This document shows, piece by piece, positions 45,101 to 57,100 of a DNA stretch of 64,000 bases. A program made the position numbers and the translations under genes. Origin of the DNA: Branchiostoma floridae (lineage: Eukaryota; Chordata; Leptocardii; Amphioxiformes; Branchiostomatidae); contig NC_049990.1 in NCBI RefSeq assembly GCF_000003815.2, positions 10,315,995 through 10,379,994 of the forward strand, written 5' to 3'. The notes below the pieces were generated by a model. That model saw only the letters and a list, made by a program, of their open reading frames with translations, did no database searches and was not told where the DNA came from. How positions within the stretch are numbered: the stretch's first letter is position 1; each line of letters opens with the position of its first letter.

Positions 45101-48100
45101 TTAGAATAATGGAATTATATTTTGCTTCATTTTTGCATTCATGTTAGTACTAGTACACTGTATTTGTTGTATGCATAAGTCATATCTTGACACTTTGGCC
45201 CCATCATGCCAGGAATCGCTTATTAGTATTCTAGTCAAGTCGGAATCATGAAATGTTTGAATGAGACCTATTATGAACCTTTCATAAAGCTCAGATAATA
45301 ACTAGTCATTTAGACTACTTGCTCCACTAACCACCATATTATCAACATTACGGGGAAGATACAGTCTTTGCATATTCAAGTCACTGTGCGTGTGGGCACC
45401 TTTTTCTATTCATTATTCTACAGCATGTGCCTAAGTACACATAGTTTTACGTAGGCAAGTAACATTGCTGCATGCACACTGAGGATTTGTTGAGAGCGTC
45501 AAGACCGCCATCATTGGACCGTAAACGTCATTCCCCTTCCGTAACCGCGTGATGACAAACGGTCTCGGAGGATTTTCCATCACCGTGTCAAGTCGTTTAC
45601 CCATGGCCAGTAATCTATGTTTTCTGTGAGGAAGCGACTGTAAAATATATACACTGTGAGGCCGTGATATGGGGACGGCAGACCTTCTATTTGTGACACA
45701 CTTAACAGTTTTGCACAATATGGTGTTAGACACGACCCCCAGGGTAAAGCCCCATGGCTGTGTAGGTGGTGAGGGGGCCTCTTGTCCAATATGTTAAGAT
45801 GAGGGGCACTTAAGACCAGGATTACGTAGAGCCCAGCGTGTTGCCCACATTGCTAAAAGCCACATTGTGATTCCCTGCTCGTTTCTTGGGCACTAAAAGG
45901 GGTTCTCCGTAGCACTGCATCCCCTCACCATTCCATCCATTACCAACTGAAATTTGACACCAAAAGCTTGATTTGTCAGTGAACAATTGAGTCAACAGCT
46001 CTACGATCGCTAGACTGTTAGAACTACGCATTGTCTATTGAAAACCTTACGTCACGTTCCGTCTCTGATCCCCGAAAGAGTCACTCTTTGTGTCCATCTC
46101 AAGGAGCATCAACTCCATTTGCAGAGAAGCAGGTTGGTGTAATTCCAGAAATGATAATGCGCCTGTGGTGAAAGCCTTATCATCTTGCCTTGGTTGTGTA
46201 GGCGTCAGGGAGGCACTATCTGGCAGTCTGGGAAGAAAGGATCTCTGACCACCCATGCTCAAGACGTGCTTAAGAAGAGAGCTGACAAGGTGCGTTGTTA
46301 GCCATATGCCACTGGGTACTGCGTCTTAATTCCTTTACATGTATATGCGTAGCTGTTTCAGCTGCTTTAAGGTAAGTAGTACGTTTAAGATTTACTCATC
46401 ATTCAATAATGTGTGATGTATTGTCAGTTATTTCTTAGGTCTTTTAGTTAATTCTCGTAAGGTGTGAGCTGCTATTGTCGTATTATTCAATGCAATATTT
46501 TTTTTCAAATCAAGAGAGTGAAAAGTAAGTGATGTCAGAAACCATCGTTAACCTAGAATTGATTTGATAATGAAATCATGGATGTACTGTTGGATGACTC
46601 CCTTGATGTAATGATACAAAAACATACTGTATTGTAACATTTATTTACTTAGGGCTTGTTGATTTTACATTTTGGTCCAAGCTGTGATATCATTGTATGA
46701 TTTTGCTAATTTTTGGCAAGAATTTCAATAGTGACATGTTAACATTATCAACAGCTTACTTAATACTAGTAAATTGTTGTAAATATTTTGTAATCATCTT
46801 TGCTAGTCAGCATAAAAATGTAACTGTTGAAAAACAGAAGGATCTTTGGTATCTTTTGGCGTTAATGATATTTTGATTATTTATGTTACAGAAACCCCGG
46901 AAGTTGAAAGTACTGAAGGATGAACCAATAGGTACGTGTACATGTATAGAGCACCCTTGTGGATAGGCTCATATTAATGTTTTTCTCCATTAGGGGAATG
47001 CATATTGTTTTTGCTGGTCTATTCTTTTTCATTATTTTTCTTCTGTTATTGCATATTAGTAATGTTATTATTGTTAATATGGGTGTCATTAGCCAATCAG
47101 AGCTTAGATTGGATATTGTAAGTATGAGCAATTTTTGTTTTGTTTTGTCACTCTCAATACTATAGGACGGGTCTATAGTCGAATTGTGTACGAGTAGCTT
47201 GACAACAGGCTACGGGGAAAACTTTCTGCAGTTTGGCCCAAAATTTTCCCCTTCTAGTTTACGGGCTGTTTTTATTAATGAGCTACAAGTAAGTTTAAGC
47301 ATGTAACTCCGGGCAACGTTGTACATGCTCTCAACACATACCCTTTTCAGGATTTTAAAGCCATGCCAAAAAATTTTGCTTAATGTGAATTTTAAACTCT
47401 GATACTAACAATGGTATAACAAACAGGTAACAGATATTAGTTATCAGATTAGCCAAATATGAAAAGTTGTAATATTGGTTTAGAAAAAATCAGTATTCAG
47501 CTCTTTGAATCTTTATTCTTTGGTATTAGTGCTGTTTGGATGTTGATGAGTATTGACAATAATTGCATATTTCCTGTAGCAAATTACAGTGCAATCTAAC
47601 TAAGATGGATGCACTGCAATCAGGATAAACCATCTACTGTAAATGCAGATACTTTTGCGGTGGTTTAATGTTCGCGGTTTTTGCGGTGGCCGCTTCACCG
47701 CGAACTTAAAACCACGGTGAACATTTTTCCATGGCAGTAAGAGACTATAGTGCATAGTGCTACCGCGAACTTAAAACCACTGCGAAAAGTCCTATTTCCT
47801 GCTACCGCAAAATTAAATCCCCGCGAACTTAAATACATTTACAGTACTATGCCCCCCCCACACACACTATTAGAGAATGTTCAAGAAGGTAACCTTGAAA
47901 TAAGATTGACAGTTACATTACACAGCAGATACAGCATAAAATGTTACCAAAAAATCTATCTGATTTTTTAAAAATGTTTCAGAGATAAAACAATAATCCT
48001 TTAATGTAATTCAAAGTGTGTGTCTTATATTCCGTTTGGCTGTACAGGTGTGTCAGAGACTATTCATGTACTACACTAAAGGGCTGAAGGGATTGAACCT

Positions 48101-51100
48101 GTCCTACATAATATACGTGTATTCAGTGACTTTACACAGAGCGCCAGAAAGTCAAGCTTGGAGCGAATGTCCTTAAAACAGGACTTGAGGGTACTTCAGT
48201 CTGCAGACATTGACTTTAACACCCACTGCCAGGCTTCATTCTACCTGCTGCCATATGGTGGGGTTCAGATAAAGAATAATGGCCTCTTTATAATGACTAT
48301 GTTAGTGAGGGCATATATATATATATAGTATTACGTACATGATGACGGGGAAGATGCACATTCACATACTTGTAGAGTCTTTGAGTTTCAGTGTGCACTG
48401 ATTGAGGCTACATTTGCATACAACTTAATGTATGTACAATCATGTAGTTCCAGTGACAATTTAATGGTGATAACACAAGTATTCTCTCAGGGATTTTCAT
48501 TTAGTACAAGGAGCTAACATTTACTCTTTTTTTCCATCTTAATGTCCAGTCTATTGCTGTATGGCAATGCTAATGTGATTCCTTGGTTCTCAGATTTTTG
48601 TAGAAAATGAATTGTGCATTTATAGGGCAAAAGAAACAAAAGTACGATTTTTACTTTGGAATCCACTGCATGTAGTACTGTCTGTGTATGCAGTATTTGA
48701 ATAAATTCATGGAGCAATATTTCTACACAACAGCTTACTTTAAGTTCCAAGGTGTGATTTTGCAGTAGGTAGGAAATGGAGTGTTTGCAGTCACCATGTT
48801 TTTTTCTTCTTTAATTTGCTCTTTTGCGTTTGTCTTAAGTTTTCTGTTAGAGGTCACTGCAAAAGCCACGAATGCAAAACCACTGGGAAAATTTCAACAT
48901 TTACAGTATGTGCCCAAAATGATATCTTAAAATCATGAGCAAATTGGGAAATCTCACAACAAAGAAATGAAATTAATGTCGCCTAAGGGATGGTGATATA
49001 CGCCTGCAGCTAGTGGTATCGCAGGTCCCAGAGCAAGAAGTAATGAAGTGTCAGCGACCTGAACTAGCTGCTGTAGAATTGTACATGACATACGTGTACA
49101 TCATGTAATACTCCTGCCCCCTCCGTGGGTATCAAAGTTATTAGTTACACACCATGCGTCCTGAGTTATCCATTTAGCTTCAGGCAAACTTCACTTTCTT
49201 CCCTCTCTGCATGACATATTCTGATAATAGTAGGTTCTGGGAAAGGCCAGGGAAACACATTATGTCATGTGCTTTATAGTTTTTAAAATGACTTTCGTAT
49301 ACCTGAGCTGAGTTAATGGATAGTACATGCTGCATGAATTGTGCATCACAATACAGTAGACGCCAGTTAATTGCACAATGGATTAACGCACACCTCTGTT
49401 AACTGCACGGAATCCCCAAATCCCAAACCAGTGCTGTCCAGCTGCAGCTAGATAACTTCGCATTATTGCACCAGCCAGATAATTGCACGAAATATAACAT
49501 GCATTGGCATAATACCGGTCATAAGCCTTATACCGGTCGATTAAAAATAGTGGAACTTAAAGAGATCTACACATGCAACAATAGTTATTTCTGAGGTATG
49601 CACACTTCAGACATCTAGGTGTCCAATACATAATTTACAAAGCAACGATAACAATGCATTCGAAGACAACAAGGCCAAAAGTTTTCAGGTCATTTTCGGG
49701 GCAGGCGAGCTCGTCGTGGGACAAACACACTGTCACGTTCATCGCCAGATTTGTAGATAATAATCACATGTGCTCACGGCACAAGACGAGCATGATTCAA
49801 CAGCAATCTTGAATTTCTTTTGGTGACCTACAACTCGTGTAAAAGTGTGAGGAACCGTTGCATTATCGCCCGGATCTACGGCTGAATGGGTCAAATTGAA
49901 CGTACGCCGGCATTTTCCCGCCATTTTTAATGCTACGGCCAGCAGTAAAGTTTTACGTCATAGCGGTTGTGACGGACCAAAATTAAATGAAAATTCTTGT
50001 CAGTATACGCCCAATTTCTCATGACTTTTTGTATGCTCATGCAGATTTTTGTTTTGTGCAACTACTAACAGGAAAGAAAGGAACAACAGAGGATGTATAA
50101 AGGTCCATAGCGGCAGTTAATTGTGCCGTGTTTCTTCCTACCGGTATTATGCACCCCCTTCCAACCACGCGCCCGTTCTCCGTGCAATTCCGCGGTGTGT
50201 TCCAATTACGATATTATGTTTTTAGCAGGACCAGAGAGACAAAATAATTTACACAGAAGAAGTGGCAAAGGTAAGCTGTAACAGCAACATGTAACTGGAG
50301 AAAATGATGCGTTGATCATTTGCCAAATTAGCATTGCTTGAGAAATTGCAGTAAACCGACGTGTATTATGCCAATGGATGTTACTCAGAAATGTGCTAAG
50401 AGTGACTTTGCCTCTGCCACACTAGGCTGAAGTTGACATTGTACTGAGTATTGAAAGTATTGACGTTGTTCTGAGTATATGCCAAATGTCTTTCACGATT
50501 CATACATGGATGAACAGCAGTTCGTACATGGATGAATAATGATTAGACTCCATTCTCATTCAAAGAGCACAAGGAACCTCTGACCAAGCTAGTACATGTA
50601 GACATGAATTACTAGATGTAGACTCAACCCACACACACGTAGCATACCTGGTAATATACCTTCTTTCATAATGCTTCCATGATGTGATCAAAGTCCTTCA
50701 CTTTTCACTCTGTATTGTCTACAACAGTTGCTTTGAAACTGAAAGTAATTTCTTTACTGTCTACAACTGTTAAAGTGAAAGAAATTGATCCCAAACCTGT
50801 GAGTGTGAGTCTAGCGCACTATATAGCTACATCTACATGTATATGCAATCTTCCACTGCTTGTAACAGAGTAGCCTGATTAAATCTCACTTATAGCAGCC
50901 CGCCCAACATCCGCCGGTCCCGTCACAGCCCTGGACAGCGGAGTTTGTGTTACACAGACTAGTAACAGAGAGTACAGATGCTTTTTAAAGCATTTACACT
51001 TACATGTACAATAATGGTCTGGAAATTGGCAATGCGGGAGGAATGCTGATACCTCACACCTTTGTATCCGTTGAAAGTTTCTGAATGTGAAGGTCTACAA

Positions 51101-54100
51101 CTATATTACGCGCATGAGGAAGTAAAGAAATATTCCTGCCCAGCCAAATGTTATCAAATTGTCTGAGTCTGCGGGATGAACGGGTACAAAATATGCACTT
51201 TGTGGTGCACATCATGTGGAAACTAGAATGTAATAGAGATATATAGCCTTCATCCTGAACTGAACTTAAGGCCACAGCAAGTAATTTTTATGGATGACAT
51301 CCTATGTAGAATGCAAATATAATGAGATAGTGCAAAAAAAAACAAGATGGGTAAAAAAAAACAAGATGGCTAATTTTTCAGAATAGACACCATAAACGTT
51401 GTAACAAGATTTGAAGAGACAAAACGTGGCATCATAACTAACAAGGCATTCATTCCTGTATTTAAGAAGTGAACTAGTGTAGTAAAAGTGATACTAGTGT
51501 GGTACACTGGTATCACTTGCCAAACTGGCAAGTACATTCATGGCTTCCATATTGGTGGCACTTTTACAACTATCCAACAAGTTTCACTTCTGCAACTACA
51601 GTACAATATGTCTACCTAGTCCCTTTTACAAGTGTGATTATTACGCTACAACACAACATGTTTGCCCATTTTGATCTGACCATCCCCAAAGGAAAAATTC
51701 TTGTTTTTTTTTTCCTGCAATCAGGCGAAAATTAATGAGCACCCTTATGTCACCCCTAAAATGTACTTGCTGTGGCTTAATCTGTATCCTGTGTGGCCTC
51801 CGCAGAGCCAGTGCAGAAGACCTCAGCACGGTCGTCCTTCTCCGCGTCCCTCCTGGCAAACACAACATCCTCCGCCAGAGTCAAGGGAACACCGTGTGGG
51901 CAGTGTGAGGCCAAGAAGGCAGTCTTGGTAAGTGTAAACTGTTATTCTTCAGACATCAGTCCTCAGAGACCCCAAAATGATTAGATTTTGGGCCCCCTTG
52001 TGGCTTATATAGTGCTGCAGTGGAGCAGTTCCAAACTTTTGGCTCTGATATCTCGTTGGCTTTACAAGCTGTCGTCACGATTTTTTAATCATGGTAGATA
52101 GGTCTTGTGATTGGAATGAAGTGGCGTAAGCTTGGGCCCTGTAGTTTTTCTTTGCATTGTACATAATGTGCATGGAAGGTATGGCATGGCGTTCCCTACT
52201 CTAATGTGTCTGTGTGAATTCTAGGAAAGTTTTCGTAATGCTTCTTTGGGCCAATACTTTCCAAGAAAAAGTCGGACCAAAAAAACTGCCAGACTGATTA
52301 ATTGCATGAAGTGTGCGCCCACTGTTCAGCCCTTAGGAGTTAGGACAGAGTAACTGTGGAAATAACGGTCCCAGGGTATCTACAACTGTAATCTAAATCT
52401 ATTAATTACCTTTGCCAGAATGGCTAAGGTTATGTTTTAGGCTTGTGAGTCTGTGTGTCTGTGTGTTAACAGCATAACTCGAGAAGCCTTGGATGGATCC
52501 CGATGATATTTGGTAGGTGGATAGGGGTCGGGAAAACGAAGGTCAAGTTCGATAATGGGCCCCCTAGCGGCTTGCTAAGGTACTGCAGCAGAACCTCAAT
52601 TTTTGATATCTCGTGTTCTGGACATGCCGTGGTTATGATTTTTGAGTGGTAGATAGCCCTTGGGGCAGAGAGTAAGTACTATGAGTTTAGACCCCCTAGC
52701 GGCTTGTTTGGAACTGCAGTCGCCGATTTCCTTTCAAACTTTGGACGAGAATAACTCGAGAACGTGTTGATGAATCATCACGATTTTTGGTATGTAGATA
52801 GCCCAAGTAACAATGTACAATATGAAATACTAATTATGCAAATCATGAACTAATTTACATAATTAATGAGGAAAGTTTCTAAATCCACTGCATTTCATGA
52901 TAGGACTTTCAAACTTGTCACATGTATAGATGAGAAAGAGAGAAATATCAATGCATGTTAATTATGCAAATGACGGTCTCATTTGCATAATTAATGAGAA
53001 AATATAAACGCGTTGACGGATCGTCATGATTTTTGGTATGTAGATAGCCAACGGGAAGACTTACATGATGGAATTCTAATTATGCAAATCGACGGTTAAT
53101 TTGAATAATTAATGAGGAAAATGTGTAAATCCACTGCATTGCATTATAGGACTTTCAAACTTGTCACATGTGTAGCTGAGAAAGACAGAAATATCAATTC
53201 ATATTAATTATGCAGATGATGATCTCATTTGCATAATTGATAAAAAAATATGAACGTGTTGACGGATCGTCATGATTTTTGGTATGTAGATAGCCTAAGT
53301 AAAACCTTACATAATGAGATACTAGTTATGCAAATTAACAGCTAATTTGCATAATTAATGAGGAAAGTTGATAAATCCACTGTATTCCGTGATAGGACTT
53401 TCAAACTTGTCACATATGTAACTGAGAAAGATGGCAGAGAGTAAGAGGTGTATGTTTGGGTCCGCTAACATCTTTTCTTAAACTGCAGGAGGCGGTTTAG
53501 TTTCCTACTTTAAAATACAATAAGTCAAGAAGGGATTGAAAGGATCATCATGATTTTTGGTATGCTGATCGACAGCTTAAGTGATGCTTGATACAATTAA
53601 ATAGTATGTAAATAGGGATCTAATTTGTATAAGCAATGGCAAAATGTTATGAACCAACTCCAGGCATATAAAATAAAATATAATGAGTAACACATTTATG
53701 TCTACAGACATCATTCTACATAACAAACCTGGTTTATTTGGCAAAGGTATGTTTTATAATTACATACATCTACAATAGCTTTCTTGATAGGTCTTCTCTC
53801 AACAGCGGGATAGCACAGTTTCTGTTTCTAATGGCTATATTACACTTATACCTGTTGCTATTTATGTACTGTTACCTTGGCATTGATACTTATCTTTTTT
53901 TAAACCAGACATGCAAATGTTCATTAGCATCTTCAGACTAGTGCGTTTTATGTTCTCCCCTGAGCATTACGTTTTATTTCTGAATCATAGCCAAACCATA
54001 TTGTGATTGTGCTGATTTTTAAACTCAATTGTGATACTGAAACCACAGAAGCTAAAAGTGTGCCAAAATAGAAACACTCTGCTTGGAATAAGCTTGAAAG

Positions 54101-57100
54101 CTTATTCTCCAATTAAGCCTAATGATTTTTTTGACAAACTGAAATTACAACTAAATTGATGCAGGCTAATTGGATTAATTCGCCAAAATGTCTAGCCAGC
54201 TTTTCAAATCTATGTATTAGATAAATCAAATTAATGCTGAAAATAAGTATCCTGACTATCCAGACTTAAACTATCCATCTGATAGAGAAGATAAAATTCT
54301 GAATTAAAAATGTCTGATAAACTGATAGATTGAAACTGAATTTAGCGTTGTTATGAACTACGTAGTTTGTTCCACACGATTATGCAAGTCGTAAAGTTGA
54401 TCCCATCTGTAGGTTATCCATTTGAAAGAGAAAAAGAATTCTAAAAAGAAGTAATAAACTGAAACTGATTTTAGCGTTGTTGTAAACTAGGTATTTTGTT
54501 CCACATGATTATGCAAGTTGTAAAGTTGATCCCAACTGTAGATTATCCATTTGAAAGAGAAAAAGAATTCTAAAAAAAAAAAAAAATATATAAGTGAAAC
54601 TGAATTTAGTGTTCTTGTACACTAGGTATTTTGTTCCACATGATTATGCAAGTCGTAAAGTTGATCCCAACTGTAGATTATCCATTTGATAGAGGAAAAG
54701 AATTCCCAAAAATTGATATCTGAAATTGAATTTAGCGTTGTTATGTACTACATATTTTGGTCCGCACAATTATGCAAGTCATAAAGCTGATCCCAACTGT
54801 AGGTTATCCATTTGATAGAGAAAAAGAATTCTATAAAAACAAGTGCTTTTAAAAAAGCTGGCATTTTGCCAATGTTTGCGTGTGTGAACGTTTTTTTTCT
54901 AGTTATTAGAATGTCATATAAATAGAACAGAGTAACTAAACCTGATATTGGCGCATGGAGAGATTCACATATGTGCCTGAATCTAGATCTAGACGCCACC
55001 TGTTAAAATTTGCGTGAACTGCAGCAAATTTCACTACACTGCCTGTTTTTGAGTGAGCTCTGTTGCGGGGCATTTTTAAGTTTTTTTTTTAATTTTTATT
55101 TCTATTCGGCAAAAAAACGAAGCGGCGAATCCGTTAACCAAAGAAATAAATTGGTGTGGCCAAATGGATGTAAAAATTAGTATTTTAATGGATGTAAAAA
55201 AGAAAAAAAAAAATCTACCCCCGGATTCGAACCGGGTGCGTTGGTTTAGAATGCGTAAACCTTAACCACTGCGCCAGTGCGAACATGTTGAAGAAATGCC
55301 TGTTTCAACAGGTATAGAAATGTTTAGCATGGATTGAACAGGTCCGTTCATCTCAACATCACTCCATCACCCCATCACAACGGCGACTACTATGGATAGA
55401 AGGCATTTTGCGACTGCAAGTCGCAAAATGCAAAAAAGATGAACTGAAACTGAATTTAGCATTGTTGTAAACTAGGTATTTTGTTCCACACAATTATGCA
55501 AGTTGTAAAGTTGATCCCAACTGTAGATTATCCATTTGAAAGAGAAAAAGAATTCTAAAAAAAAATACTATATAAGTGAAACTGAATTTAGTGTTGTTGT
55601 ACACTAGGTATTTTGTTCCACATGATTATGCAAGTCGTAAAGTTGATCCCAACTGTAGGTTATCCATTTGATAGAGGAAAAAAATTCCTTAAAAAATGAT
55701 AAACTGAACTGAATTTAGCGTTGTTATGTACTAGGTATTTTGTTCCACACAATTATGTAAGTTGTAAAGTTGATCCCAACTGTAAATTATCCATTTGATA
55801 GAGAAAAAGAATTCCAAAAAAAAATAGTAAACTGAATTTAGCGTTGTTATGCACTAGGTATTTTGTTCCACATGATTATGCAAGTCATAAAGCTGATCCC
55901 AACTGTAGGTTATCCATTTGAGAGAGAAAAAGAATTCTAAAAAGAAAATGATAAACTGAACTGAATTTAGCGTTGTTGTATACTAGGTATTTTGTTCCAC
56001 ACGATTATGCAAGTCGTAAAGCTGATCTCAACTGTAGGTTGTGTCATTGAGACTGTAAAGCAGAGACGCCTGAAGGATAGTGAAATTGACATTCAGGGAG
56101 GTGAACAGGGCTCAGAGCAGGGATGCGTGGTGGTGGTTGATTACTGCCACTGGAGGTCCCTAAAGAGCGATAACTTACATGGAACATCTTATTTTACGAG
56201 TCCCTAGTTTTTACCTATATCTTGGGTTTTGGTTAATCATATGTAATAGCCATGTTATACATGTAGCTGTCCTTTCAAGGGTTTACATAATTGTAGACTT
56301 TGACAGATATGTGTGTGAGAATGAAGAAAATGATATGCAAGGCTTGAAGTACTCTGTGTATCCAAAATTGGAGCTGTCCATCTAATTTATAACTTTGTGT
56401 GAAGCCATGCACATATAGATATTTGTGTAGTTTGTGAAGTGTGTAAAGGTAAATTGTACACTGACACCAGGTATACAGCATATTCTTATCCTTAACCTTT
56501 GTGTAAGAAAAAAGAACAAAATCTTTTAATTATTATAATGTAGCACAATACAAAGGTTACTTAAGTAACTGGATAAGTTTTGTACAATCTTTGTCATATA
56601 AATGTTTGAGTATATTGATGAACGTTAGATATCTAGGTAATAAGATACACCTAAGAGCAGTTACTCAAGCAACTGGATAATGATTTTGGAAACGGTCAGA
56701 CGTTTCAGACAACGATCTGGTGTCTTTTGTCCGTGGCCGTAAATGTCTGAGTGTGTGTGAAATGAAATGGTCATACATTTCAGATGGCATCTGCTATTTT
56801 CTGAGTACCACCATGGTTAGCAAGCGAAAGTACTGAGCCAGTGGTCTCTGCGGAGGATGGTACTCAGGCTAGTGACATGCGCCTACGTTTTGAGTTTTTT
56901 TTAGGTTACGTGCACCTGTGTACCCATTGCCAAAAAGGGTTTTCAAGCCATGATATGTAACAACTTTACATCATTATACCACATTGTACATTTGTAGTCT
57001 ACTCACATGGTTAAGTTAACTGTGCACTGTCCAAACATAAGCATGCCATCTAAGTGACAAGAATTTGAGCCAGACTTTTGTAACTGTATTGCCATACACG

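Larger units (their letters stand above)
54838..55436. mobile_element. Insertion splitting the satellite array, with tRNA-like sequence and terminal palindrome
   Basis: A unique 599-bp block between array halves. It contains the tRNA-like stretch 55213-55284 and a perfect palindrome near its right edge. Inference: a transposed non-autonomous element; ends not defined. Confidence 0.55.

Noticed and set aside
45431-46262. Minus-strand ORFs of 70-100 codons in a ZBBX-like intron
   Set aside because: No recognisable domains or splice support; they may be chance ORFs in a more GC-rich patch.
55213-55284. Functional tRNA gene with CAT anticodon
   Set aside because: The acceptor ends do not pair and the residue before the anticodon is G rather than U, so I list it only as tRNA-like.
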